The notes under the pieces are model-generated. The model had not been told where the DNA came from and searched no databases. It saw nothing but the letters and a program-made list of their open reading frames with translations. A program made the translations under genes and the position numbers. Shown piece by piece: positions 8,344 through 16,233 of a stretch of 64,000 nucleotides of DNA; position 1 is the stretch's first letter, and the number at the start of each line of letters is the position of its first letter. The stretch spans positions 1 through 64,000 of the forward strand of contig LOEW01000239.1 in assembly GCA_001516045.1 (NCBI GenBank), in the 5' to 3' direction. This DNA is from Desulfosporosinus sp. BRH_c37 (GTDB lineage: Bacteria > Bacillota > Desulfitobacteriia > Desulfitobacteriales > Desulfitobacteriaceae).

Positions 8344-9966
8344 ATGGATGGGTATAGCTTGGTAATGCTGGGAGGACAGATTATCTTTATGGGAGCCATC
8401 CTTTTCTTCGTGTATGCTCAGTGGAAAATGCAGCAAGGAAGCAATGTGTGGTTGGGTGCTGAGATGGCGTGTGAACAGGAACGATTGGAGCGGATGCGTT
8501 CCGTTGAGCTCAGTACGGTATGGAGTGAGGAAGTGAGGCCACGAGCTATGGATGAGCTCGAAGGGCAAGAACAAGGTCTGCGTATGCTTAAAGCAGCCCT
8601 GTGTTCTTCGCATCCTCAACATGTCATTATATATGGACCGTCGGGGGTGGGCAAGACGACTGCAGCTCGCCTCGTTTTGCAGGAAGCCGTCGCCTCGGGG
8701 CGAACACCATTTGCGCCAGAGGCTCCGTTTATCGAACTTGATGGAACAACCGGTCGCTTCGATGAGCGGGGGATCGCCGATCCTTTAATTGGCTCAGTGC
8801 ATGATCCAATCTTTCAAGGAGCAGGAAAAATGGGGATGGCAGGAATTCCCCAGCCTAAGATGGGGGCGGTCAGTAAAGCCCATGGAGGGGTATTGTTTAT
8901 TGATGAGATAGGAGAACTTCATCCTATCCAACAAAATAAGCTGCTTAAAGTATTGGAAGATCGTAAAGTATTTTTGGAGAGTAGTTATTATCATCCGGAG
9001 GATACCCGGATACCTGAAGTTTTGCATGACATTTTTCTTCGCGGTATACCTGCGGATTTTAGATTAGTTGGGGCGACTACTCGGGGGCCAGAAAGCATAC
9101 CTGAGGCGCTAAGATCTCGCTGTGTGGAAATATTCTTTCTGCCCTTGCGCTCTGAACATATCCGAAGAATTGTGCAGCAGGGAGCTTGCCGGATGGGAGT
9201 GACGTTAAAAGAAGAGGAGGCATGTCTCATTGCAGAATGGTCTGGTAATGGACGTGACGGTATAAATCTACTCCAGTTAGCAGCTGGATTAGCCGAGAAT
9301 GCTGGACGCAAAGAAATGAATCGGGAGGATATTTTCCAGGTTATTCAAAATGGGAGTTATTCTTTACAGAGGACTCCGATTCTGCCAACAGGCGAACGTA
9401 TAGGTCGAGTCAGTGGTCTCGGAGTGTATGGAAAAGGACGGCAAAGTGGCATCTTGTTAGAGATTGAGGTTCGTAGTGTTCCGGTTTCCAACGGCCAAGG
9501 ACGGGTGGAGATGATGGGAATCATCGAGGAAGAAGAACTGGGGAATGAACAGCGACGGCACAGATATAAAAGCAAAGTGCGGAATTCCATTGATATTGTA
9601 CTTGCTGTCCTGCAAGCAGAAGGGGTTTATGATCCAAGTCAATGTGACCTTTATGTGCATTTTAATAGCGCGGTACCAGTGGATGGGCCTTCAGCAGGTT
9701 TAGCCATGGCTATTGCCATATATTCTGCCCTGAGAAAAATCCCTATACCGCAGGAATTGGGGATAACTGGTGAAATAGGGTTAAGTGGGGACGTTAGACC
9801 TGTTGGTGGAATCCAAGCAAAGTTGGAGGCAGCTGAGCAATCCGGTCTCAGGCAAGTCTTGCTTCCCATAGAAAATACGAAGGACATTCAGAGGTCTCAA
9901 AGTGTGGAGGTTTTCGGGGTCACAACGCTTCAGGAAGCCTTAGGACGGGTGTTTATGGCCAAGTAA
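8344..9966 (+). CDS. lonB: LonB-type ATP-dependent protease
   Basis: A 540-residue AAA+ protease close to Bacillus LonB in size and layout. A hydrophobic segment lies at residues 5-25, Walker A (GPSGVGKTT) near 98-106, Walker B in GVLFIDEIGEL, and a C-terminal Lon protease domain with the Ser-Lys dyad at about S450 (DGPSAG) and K493 (GGIQAKLEAA). It lacks the long N-terminal substrate domain of LonA. In Bacillus LonB acts in the forespore, so the gene supports a spore-forming host. It has its own strong GGAGG site. No functional tie to the neighbouring metal genes is evident. Confidence 0.88.
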   Translation: MDGYSLVMLGGQIIFMGAILFFVYAQWKMQQGSNVWLGAEMACEQERLERMRSVELSTVWSEEVRPRAMDELEGQEQGLRMLKAALCSSHPQHVIIYGPSGVGKTTAARLVLQEAVASGRTPFAPEAPFIELDGTTGRFDERGIADPLIGSVHDPIFQGAGKMGMAGIPQPKMGAVSKAHGGVLFIDEIGELHPIQQNKLLKVLEDRKVFLESSYYHPEDTRIPEVLHDIFLRGIPADFRLVGATTRGPESIPEALRSRCVEIFFLPLRSEHIRRIVQQGACRMGVTLKEEEACLIAEWSGNGRDGINLLQLAAGLAENAGRKEMNREDIFQVIQNGSYSLQRTPILPTGERIGRVSGLGVYGKGRQSGILLEIEVRSVPVSNGQGRVEMMGIIEEEELGNEQRRHRYKSKVRNSIDIVLAVLQAEGVYDPSQCDLYVHFNSAVPVDGPSAGLAMAIAIYSALRKIPIPQELGITGEIGLSGDVRPVGGIQAKLEAAEQSGLRQVLLPIENTKDIQRSQSVEVFGVTTLQEALGRVFMAK

Positions 9967-9988
9967 AGTGAGCTGCAAACCTCTTATA

Positions 9989-10040
9989 CGGTAGTTTACT
10001 CTTAATGGTTGCCCCCTCAACCATTAAGAGTAAGCTACCG
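9989..10040. repeat. 23-bp perfect-length hairpin, left boundary of acr3 remnant
   Basis: Arms 9989-10011 and 10018-10040 pair over 23 bases with one G-U wobble and a six-base loop. Part of the left arm (9991-10011) recurs in inverse orientation at 11052-11072 with one mismatch, so it brackets the truncated acr3. It could be a bidirectional terminator for lonB or the end of a small mobile element. Confidence 0.7.
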
Positions 10041-10074
10041 TTAATAACAATTAAAATTGGTAGGAGGGACAGGT

Positions 10075-11061
10075 ATGTTCTTTCCTAACTTAGCAAAGTC
10101 GCTGGGTGAATTTAGCACAGGAACAATATCCTGGCCGATAGCCATCGGTCTGATCATCATGATGTATCCACCCCTTGCCAAGGTAAAGTATGAAGAGATC
10201 GGAAAAGTTGTAGAAAATAAGAAAATCTTTTCCTTTTCGCTGATCCAAAACTGGATTATTGGTCCTATCTTAATGTTTGTGCTGGCTATTTTGCTGCTTG
10301 GAGATAAGCCTGGATTTGCGATTGGGCTGATTATCATAGGACTTGCTCGGTGTATTGCCATGGTTATTGTTTGGAATACCTTGGCTAAAGGTGATAACGA
10401 ATATTGTGCTGCTTTGGTAGCTCTTAACTCGATCTTCCAGATTCTTTTATACACGGTCTATATTTATATCTTTGTCACCCTCTTGCCAAAGTGGTTGGGA
10501 CTTTCCTGGGGAGGCCAGGTGGTAGACGTTTCAATGTGGGAAGTAGCAAAGAGTGTCCTTATTTATTTGGGTATTCCTTTTGCGGCAGGTTTTATGACAC
10601 GGTTTAGCTTAATACGAATTAAAACAAAAGAGTGGTACGAAAAGGTATTCATTCCGAAGAATTCTCCTTTAGCTTTGATCGCGCTGCTATATACCATTGT
10701 CATAATGTTTATTACCAAAGGGGAACAGATTATTAATAATCCTGGAGATGTCGTTAGAATTGCCATACCTATGTTAATTTACTTTGCCATTATGTTTTTT
10801 GTCAGCTTTTATATGTCCTATAAGGGCGGTTTCAGATATGACCAGACAGTAACCCTGGCGTTTACAGCAGCAAGTAATAATTTTGAACTGGCCATAGCGG
10901 TTGCGGTAGCTGTCTTCGGAATAGCATCGGATGTTGCTTTCACGGCGGTAATCGGTCCTTTAGTTGAAGTGCCAGTCTGGGGGTTACAGAGTAGAAGAGA
11001 CCACTCGTCGAATACGAGTGGTCTCTCTATCCTCCTAATGGTTGACAGTGTCAACCATTAG
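10075..11061 (+). pseudogene. acr3: Acr3 arsenite exporter, truncated at both ends
   Basis: The core closely matches the intact Acr3 at 58097: [33 protein letters not shown] with the conserved cysteine, and [20 protein letters not shown]. The first transmembrane segment (about 35 residues) is missing. After [10 protein letters not shown] the frame runs into unrelated hairpin sequence instead of the last membrane helix. A ribosome site (GGAGGGAC) stands before the ATG at 10075, so a shortened protein could still be made, but transport is doubtful. The unit is bounded by inverted repeats at 9991 and 11072. Confidence 0.8.
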
Positions 11062-11072
11062 GAGTAAACTAC
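10972..11072. repeat. Hairpin cluster replacing the acr3 3' end
   Basis: Three elements lie in tandem. Positions 10972-10992 hold a 21-base sequence also found at 24864-24884 (begins ccagtctgggggttaca). Positions 10996-11026 form a perfect 13-bp hairpin with a five-base loop. Positions 11033-11063 form a palindrome with 15-base arms, and 11052-11072 is the inverse of 9991-10011. The composition is unlike a coding region even though an open frame passes through. Confidence 0.7.
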
Positions 11073-11110
11073 ATTCGATGACATTAATATTGGAGGGAGG
11101 AACCTATATT

Positions 11111-11563
11111 ATGAAGAAAGTCATACTGGATATTTATAATTCGTTGCAGGATATTGCTTGGAATTTTGGAAGTCAAGGAGTTAATGGAGAGTGCTGCGGG
11201 AATTTGTCTTTGGTTGAATTTATGGCACTCAAAAATATTTACGAAAATAGTCAGTGTTCTATACAGGAAATAGGGCGTGGTTTAAATTTTACAAAAAGCG
11301 GGGCGACAAGAATTATCGACCGTCTGGAAAAGAAGGGCTATATCATACGTGAACGTTCTTTGGTGGATGGACGAATCTGTTGTGTAACGGTTACTGCTCA
11401 AGGAACTGATGTCATCAGCAACGTAGTGGAGCAAAATACTTTGTATCTAGATGATGTTCTTAAAGACTTAGAACCACAAAGGGTCGTTCAGATAAAGGAC
11501 GTATTAGAAATCTTGCTAAGCTCAGTGCGGCAACATGAATCCACATTGTCTAGAACCCTATAG
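11111..11563 (+). CDS. MarR-family transcriptional regulator
   Basis: A 150-residue winged-helix regulator with the MarR pattern: LSLVEFMALKNIYENS (helix 2), SIQEIGRGLNFTKSGATRIIDRLEKKGYI (recognition region), then the wing VDGRICCVTVTAQG. Two cysteine pairs, ECC near residue 32 and ICC near 93, make thiol or metal sensing plausible. The ATG at 11111 is chosen because GGAGG lies ten to fifteen bases upstream and the earlier frame runs through the palindrome. It is followed after 19 bases by the ArsP-like permease, which it probably regulates. The inducer is unknown. Confidence 0.85.
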   Translation: MKKVILDIYNSLQDIAWNFGSQGVNGECCGNLSLVEFMALKNIYENSQCSIQEIGRGLNFTKSGATRIIDRLEKKGYIIRERSLVDGRICCVTVTAQGTDVISNVVEQNTLYLDDVLKDLEPQRVVQIKDVLEILLSSVRQHESTLSRTL

Positions 11564-11582
11564 GGAATAGGAGGGGAACTTA

Positions 11583-12476
11583 GTGAACTCATTATCAAAT
11601 ACAATAAACTATTTTGTCTTTATCACGCTAGAACTCACAGTACTTTTTCTTGGGATTAGCACTTTGGTCGCTTTAGTACTCATGTACATACCACAGGAAA
11701 AAATTAAAAACTGGATGACAGGTAAGGGGATATGGGGTAATTTTATCGGGGCATCTATTGGCTCTTTGACACCTTTTTGTGCATGTTCGACGATTCCGAT
11801 GACGCTGGGCTTTCTTGAAGCTGGAGTACCCTTTGGTGCTGTTATGTCTTTCGTTATTTCCTCCCCGCTATTGAACCCTATAATATTGGCGATGTTAGTG
11901 GCCTTAATGGGCTTGCAAGCGGCTGTTATCTACTTCGTGGTCGTGTTTGGTGCTGCTATTGCTTTTGGTGTAATTTTACAAAAAGTGGGCGGATCGAAAC
12001 TGGTAAAGAATGTGAGGATTAAAGAGGGTGGGCATAAAGAAGATGAGGAAGTGCCTAAGGCTTTTTTAGGCAAGCTAAAAGTTTCCTTTAGGAAAGCATG
12101 GGGAGATTTTACGGCTGTCTTAGCGTATCTTCTGATCGGTGTAGGTATTGGAGCGGTCATCTATGGTTATCTACCTCAGGAGTTTGTCCTGAAATTCGCT
12201 GGCCCAACTAACCCAGTGGCCATTCCGATCGCAGCGGTTATCGGTATTCCTCTCTATATTCGTGCCGAAACAGCCATACCTATCGGCGTAGCCTTGATGC
12301 AGAAGGGTATGAGCGTTGGTGCTGTCATCGCTTTGATTATTGGCGGTGCGGGTATGGCGATTCCAGAGATGAGTATGTTGGCGAGTATTTTTAGAAAAAA
12401 GTTAGTGGGTGCTATTGTAGGAGTGATTTTTATTACAGCCGTACTGGGGGGTTATATTTTTAATATGATCTTATAA
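11583..12476 (+). CDS. ArsP/SO_0444-type permease
   Basis: A 297-residue membrane protein with about eight hydrophobic segments in two repeats, each with a conserved start: TPFCACSTIPMTLGFLEAGVP in the first and IGIPLYIRAETAIPIG in the second. This is the predicted-permease family that includes ArsP, an exporter of trivalent organoarsenicals. The cysteine pair in TPFCACS is the family hallmark. A central cytoplasmic loop (about residues 140-165) is highly charged. Translation starts at GTG after GGAGGGG. It lies with a MarR regulator and two small cysteine proteins, a typical ArsP-type operon. The substrate is inferred. Confidence 0.82.
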   Translation: MNSLSNTINYFVFITLELTVLFLGISTLVALVLMYIPQEKIKNWMTGKGIWGNFIGASIGSLTPFCACSTIPMTLGFLEAGVPFGAVMSFVISSPLLNPIILAMLVALMGLQAAVIYFVVVFGAAIAFGVILQKVGGSKLVKNVRIKEGGHKEDEEVPKAFLGKLKVSFRKAWGDFTAVLAYLLIGVGIGAVIYGYLPQEFVLKFAGPTNPVAIPIAAVIGIPLYIRAETAIPIGVALMQKGMSVGAVIALIIGGAGMAIPEMSMLASIFRKKLVGAIVGVIFITAVLGGYIFNMIL

Positions 12477-12521
12477 ACGAGATGATACTGGGTCCAAATA
12501 TTAAATAAAGGGGAGAATGTC

Positions 12522-12713
12522 ATGGAAAATAAAAAGAAAAAGGGATTTTTTGAAATGCTAATAGGCAGTAAGAAAGACAAGAAAGGGTCATGTTGTGGTG
12601 GTTTCGAGTTAGAAGAAGTATCTGAGGAAAAGCCTGACAATAAGGGTTCTTACGATCCTAACGATCCTAACGATCCTTCAGCGTCAGATAAGGATCCACG
12701 GTCTATTAATTGA
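12522..12713 (+). CDS. Small charged protein with CCGG motif
   Basis: A 63-residue protein: a lysine-rich N-terminus, a single CCGG motif near residue 25, then an acidic tail with a repeated NDP unit. It has no recognised domain. A GGGGAG site precedes the ATG. It sits between the permease and the DUF2703-like gene. A diverged relative at 24648-24797 keeps the FEIEELPEENADNK-type segment but carries SSGN in place of the cysteine motif. A role as an intracellular metal(loid)-binding partner of the permease is inference only. Confidence 0.6.
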   Translation: MENKKKKGFFEMLIGSKKDKKGSCCGGFELEEVSEEKPDNKGSYDPNDPNDPSASDKDPRSIN

Positions 12714-12830
12714 TGTATTTGAACATACCAAACTCGGGATATAGAAAAAAGTATTGATTTTATGCATCCATTTTCCAAAACCTCCGTCTTTATATGTGTA
12801 ATAAGATCTCAAAAAAATGGAGGTATGGAA

Positions 12831-13274
12831 ATGAAAACGCTGAAAATTGAATGGAAGCACCTTGATGTGGAAGGAGAGACCTGCAACCGTTGTTATGATA
12901 CGGGTGAAAATCTCAATCAAGAAGTAAAAAGATTAAACAGAGCCTTACAACCACAGGGGATTGAGGTAGAATGGTTCGAGACCAAACTTGATGATACCAA
13001 AATTCCTCAATCAAATACTATCCTTTTTAATGGAGTTCCCATTGAAGATATTCTGAATATCGAGGTATCACAGAACTACTGTGATTCCTGTACAACTTTA
13101 CTGGGAAATGAAACCTACTGTCGAACGATAAGGTATGAAGGCGAGGAATATGAAGATATCCCTGCAAAGGCCATCCGTCAGGCGGCACTCAAGGTATTGG
13201 GTATGGAGGAAGCAACACCAACAGCCCCAGCTGGAAATGCTGGCTGCGGTTGCAACAGCAACGGTTGCTGTTAA
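12831..13274 (+). CDS. DUF2703-like thioredoxin-fold cysteine protein
   Basis: A 147-residue protein with CNRC near residue 18 after a first beta strand (MKTLKIEWKHL), a second pair CDSC, and a C-terminal tail CGCNSNGCC. The layout fits DUF2703, a small family with a CxxC redox or metal-binding site. The ATG at 12831 is preferred to the one at 12825 because GGAGG at 12819-12823 gives a proper seven-base gap. It ends the marR-arsP operon. A role in thiol reduction or arsenical binding is suggested by the cysteines and context, not shown. Confidence 0.7.
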   Translation: MKTLKIEWKHLDVEGETCNRCYDTGENLNQEVKRLNRALQPQGIEVEWFETKLDDTKIPQSNTILFNGVPIEDILNIEVSQNYCDSCTTLLGNETYCRTIRYEGEEYEDIPAKAIRQAALKVLGMEEATPTAPAGNAGCGCNSNGCC

Positions 13275-13299
13275 CTAGTCATAAATCGATTCAGCCACT

Positions 13300-13760
13300 G
13301 CTAAAAATATATCCTCCATATCGATATGGACTTCGAAATCGATTGTTTTTTCGTTACACAGCTAAGAATGCACATCATGTCTTAGAACTTTATCGTCAGG
13401 GATTGGAGCATATCGACGAGGGCTAATTGATGAAGCTCATGATCTATCGCTAAATAATAAAGGTCCAAGGTCATTTTTTAATGACTTTGGACCTTTTCAT
13501 TTTGGCATATCGGCAAAGTATAAGTTTCTATAGAGGCACCACATCCGGATACAGGATTCATCTTTACTCTGGCGGATTTTTGGCCAGGATCAGCTAGAAA
13601 TTAACTGGATTATTGATGTAGAGGAATCCTTTTGCCCCCACGTTAAGAGAAACAGGGCTCCGATGATATTTAACCAGTCATCTATATAATAGACGCTAGT
13701 GTTAAATAAAAAGGCGGTAACCTAGAGAAGGGAAACCTTCGAGCCATACTATACTAAAAC
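13300..13760. pseudogene. Stacked fossils: cadC end, cfa end, MFS end
   Basis: No intact gene. Positions 13370-13425 match the end of the CadC-like gene at 50076-50128 (the LYRQGLEHIDEG tail). Positions about 13528-13590 match the 3' end of cfa near 29312-29372. Positions about 13600-13740 match the 3' end of the DHA2 transporter near 39619-39760, in minus orientation. The same three remnants occur in the same order at 50100-50460, so they were formed before the block was duplicated. Confidence 0.75.
13459..13496. terminator. Terminator-like hairpin
   Basis: Arms aaaggtccaaggtcatt and aatgactttggaccttt pair with a short loop, followed by a T-rich stretch. An equivalent hairpin at 50163-50198 follows the intact CadC-like gene, from which this copy evidently derives. 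Confidence 0.75.
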
Positions 13761-13819
13761 TCATTCTGGATAGTAATCGTATATTTAAATATTTTTTATA
13801 TTAGTCTATTAACATATTT

Positions 13820-13852
13820 GCATATTGACATATGTGAATATGCTGGTATAAT
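13820..13852 (+). promoter_or_regulatory. Promoter and operator of arsR-permease operon (copy 1)
   Basis: TTGACA at 13825-13830 and TATAAT at 13847-13852 are separated by 16 bases. A dyad gcatatt(N10)aatatgc at 13820-13843 overlaps the -35 box and the spacer, a good place for the ArsR encoded just downstream to bind. The second copy keeps both boxes at 50521 and 50543. Confidence 0.8.
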
Positions 13853-13916
13853 AATAACATAAACCATTTAAAACCGATGAGACAAGGATGATACTGTTTT
13901 AAAGGAGATGAATCAT

Positions 13917-14207
13917 GTGTCCCAAGAATTTCCAATGACTAGACTGGCTTTGAGTAATGATGAATACAAAATCCGCCAGGAAGCTAAACGCTATAAGGCC
14001 TTGGGGGATGAAACACGCCTTAAAATGTTCCGAGTCTTAGAAAAAGGAGAACTATGTGTCTGCGAACTGATGAATCACTTTCAGATGAACCAATCCGTAG
14101 CTTCACGTAATCTCAAGGTTTTGGAAAATGCGGGCTTGGTGGAGGGACTCAGAAGGGGGAAATTCGTCTATTACAGGATAGCGGAAGAGAGGGCGGACGG
14201 AATGTAA
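13917..14207 (+). CDS. arsR: ArsR-family repressor of permease operon (copy 1)
   Basis: A 96-residue ArsR repressor: ALGDETRLKMFRVL, then GELCVCELMNHFQ with the cysteine pair, the recognition helix NQSVASRNLKVLENAGLV and a basic wing. The GTG at 13917, nine bases after AAAGGAG, is preferred to the ATG at 13908 that abuts the box. The duplicate at 50615 has TTG at the same codon. It is followed by a permease and a CxxC redox protein, and it probably autoregulates this operon through the dyad at 13820. The duplicate differs at only a few residues. Confidence 0.85.
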   Translation: MSQEFPMTRLALSNDEYKIRQEAKRYKALGDETRLKMFRVLEKGELCVCELMNHFQMNQSVASRNLKVLENAGLVEGLRRGKFVYYRIAEERADGM

Positions 14208-14247
14208 ATAGGAATGACATAAAGAAGAATGCAAGAAGAACCTACAA

Positions 14248-15216
14248 GTGAGAGGACTGATTATTATGCTCCAAATGTTTGCTGATTATGTAGCATACAC
14301 ACTATTTGGGCTTCTACCGGACAGCCACCTTGGTGCCGCTGTTGACTTTTTTATCTATGATACGATTAAGATCTTTTTAATGTTAGGTACAATTATCTTT
14401 TTAGTTTCACTGATCCGTAGCTTTTTCCCACCGGAACGTACTAAGAAAATTTTAAGCCGTAAACGAGAATATGTTGGGAATATTATGGCGGCCTTGCTAG
14501 GGATCGTGACCCCGTTTTGTTCCTGCTCTGCAGTGCCGGTCTTTATCGGCTTTGTAGAATCTGGGGTACCCTTGGGGGTTACCTTTTCCTTCCTCATCTC
14601 TTCACCGATGGTGAACGAAGTGGCTTTGATTATGCTCTGGGGGATGTTTGGCTGGCAGATTGCAGCGATTTATATTACAACTGGGATTACCGTGGCCATT
14701 GTTGGCGGATTGGTGATTGGAAAACTTAAACTGGAACATTTGGTGGAGGGGTATGTTTACGACATCAAAATGGGCGAAACTGAATTGGCGGCCTTAACTT
14801 GGAGAGAACGGGTAGAATATGCTTGGGAATATGTTGTAGATATTCTGAAGAAGGTCTGGCCATATGTCATTATTGGGATAGCCATCGGCGGTGCTATGCA
14901 TGGCTATGCACCTGCTGATTTCTTGGTCAAATATGCTGGAAAGGATAATCTATTGGCTGTTCCTTTGGCAGTGCTCATCGGAGTACCTCTCTACTCCAAT
15001 GCGGCTGGGATCATTCCCATTGTCCATGTTCTGATGGAAAAAGGGATGGCATTGGGGACCGTTCTCGCTTTTATGATGGCTGTAACTGCTTTAAGTTTGC
15101 CAGAAATGATTATTTTACGCAAAGTTTTGAAACCCAAACTACTGGGTATTTTCGTTGGGATCATGACGGTGGCGATTATTTTTGTAGGGTATTTGTTCAA
15201 TGGGATACTTGCTTAA
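14248..15216 (+). CDS. ArsP/YraQ-type permease (copy 1)
   Basis: A 322-residue membrane protein of the same predicted-permease family as the gene at 11583, with two related halves, each of several membrane segments. Hallmarks are TPFCSCSAVPVFIGFVESGVP and IGVPLYSNAAGIIPIVHVLM. Near-identical to 50942-51910. The GTG at 14248 starts the track used here; an ATG at 14266 is an alternative. Members export organoarsenicals or are linked to thiol-metal stress. The operon with ArsR and a CxxC redox protein is a recurrent arrangement in anaerobes, suggesting metalloid efflux. The substrate is unproven. Confidence 0.8.
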   Translation: MRGLIIMLQMFADYVAYTLFGLLPDSHLGAAVDFFIYDTIKIFLMLGTIIFLVSLIRSFFPPERTKKILSRKREYVGNIMAALLGIVTPFCSCSAVPVFIGFVESGVPLGVTFSFLISSPMVNEVALIMLWGMFGWQIAAIYITTGITVAIVGGLVIGKLKLEHLVEGYVYDIKMGETELAALTWRERVEYAWEYVVDILKKVWPYVIIGIAIGGAMHGYAPADFLVKYAGKDNLLAVPLAVLIGVPLYSNAAGIIPIVHVLMEKGMALGTVLAFMMAVTALSLPEMIILRKVLKPKLLGIFVGIMTVAIIFVGYLFNGILA

Positions 15217-15288
15217 CTTGTTTTAGTCGTAGCAATAGATAGTTAATGCAAAATTGCAAATCAAGAGAAATACGAGGAGTGAATTGTA

Positions 15289-15534
15289 ATGAATATTAAG
15301 ATTTTGGGTTCCGGCTGTTCTAATTGCGCCAAGTTAGAAAAAGTTGTGCGAGAGGCTGTTGCGGATTTAGGGGTTGTCGTAGAGATCGAGAAAGTGCAAG
15401 ATGTGGCCAAGATTATGTCTTATGGGGTGATGAGTACTCCGGCACTCGTTATTGATGAAGTGGTCAAACTGGTGGGAAAAGTTCCTAACCGTGCGCGCGC
15501 GGTGGAGATATTAAAACAAGCTTTGCCTCAGTAA
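15289..15534 (+). CDS. Small thioredoxin-like CxxC redox protein (copy 1)
   Basis: An 81-residue glutaredoxin-sized protein: beta strand MNIKILG, active site GCSNCAKLEK with CxxC at residues 10 and 13, the cis-proline region MSTPALVIDE and a glycine-valine turn. This matches the MTH895-type redox-active disulfide proteins. It is the third gene of the arsR-permease operon and could reduce or hand over thiol-bound arsenic to the permease. A duplicate lies at 52027-52272. Good ribosome site (GAGGAG). Confidence 0.85.
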   Translation: MNIKILGSGCSNCAKLEKVVREAVADLGVVVEIEKVQDVAKIMSYGVMSTPALVIDEVVKLVGKVPNRARAVEILKQALPQ

Positions 15535-15673
15535 GCTTAGTATGCTACCGAGATCTTATCAATGATGGGGTTGCGTTTCAGGAGTGTAGGGTGCACATCT
15601 AATCTCCATTTGGGTGGATATTCCATGAGATGGAAAGGGCGAGTCTATGTCGGGAGAAGAAATAGAAAATTTG

Positions 15674-15718
15674 AACAGGGCTGTAAGAAAACTCAGTTTT
15701 CTTACAGCCCTGTTTTTT
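15674..15718 (+). terminator. Strong rho-independent terminator
   Basis: Perfect 20-base arms (aacagggctgtaagaaaact and its complement) around a one-base loop, followed by TTTTTT. It ends the arsR-permease operon; the homologous terminator of copy 2 is at 52461-52509. Confidence 0.9.
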
Positions 15719-15779
15719 CGCAGAGCTATCACAAGGATGGATGCGGCAAGAAGATTTTCGACGGTGCTGTGATTGAAGT

Positions 15780-15891
15780 AGATAAGCACTTTTTAATGAC
15801 CAGTCTTGATTTCGAACGGGAAAACAAAATCGACTCTACGGATGAGGAGTTAGAACAGGTTCTAACAGCTCTTAAGGCCATACTTGATTAA
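15780..15891 (+). pseudogene. C-terminal fragment ending NKID...LTALKAILD
   Basis: An open frame from 15562 crosses the terminator and is not a credible gene as a whole. Its last part reads ENKIDSTDEELEQVLTAL. A very similar tail (NKIDHTEEEFEQLLTAVKG) lies out of frame at 23323-23391 after the DGC gene. The two are remnants of one unrecognised protein family, found at the edges of two redox operons. Confidence 0.5.
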
Positions 15892-15996
15892 AATCTGTTA
15901 AGTCGTTCATTGATAAGGGGAATTTTGACCTAGGTCAAAGTAATTGCGGCCAATGCAAGCTAAAATGAAGATGAGAAAAAATTAGGAGGTCATGTC

Positions 15997-16212
15997 ATGA
16001 TCAAAAAGACTTATCAATTGGAAACAGTAAGCTGCCCCAGCTGTATCGCAAAAATTGAGGGAATGCTCAAAAAAACACAGGGCATTAATGAATCCGAGGT
16101 GTTGTTCAACACTTCTAGAGTGAGAGTCACCTTTGACGAAACTATGATTGAATCAGACGCGATTAAGAGTAAAATTGGCAAACTCGGATACAAAGTATTA
16201 GGAGAAAAGTAA
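15997..16212 (+). CDS. CopZ-like heavy-metal-associated domain protein
   Basis: A 71-residue HMA-fold metallochaperone with a beta-alpha-beta-beta-alpha-beta pattern and the metal site SCPSC at residues 11-15. It lies 21 bases before a P-type ATPase that itself lacks an N-terminal HMA domain, so it probably delivers the metal or acts as a detached N-terminal domain. The serine and proline around the cysteines differ from the usual MxCxxC of copper chaperones. The metal is unknown. Confidence 0.82.
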   Translation: MIKKTYQLETVSCPSCIAKIEGMLKKTQGINESEVLFNTSRVRVTFDETMIESDAIKSKIGKLGYKVLGEK

Positions 16213-16233
16213 GCTGAGAAAGGGGGTATCGGA

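Noticed and set aside
15562-15891. 109-residue ORF as a gene
   Set aside because: It runs through a strong terminator and has no ribosome site; only its tail resembles a protein remnant.
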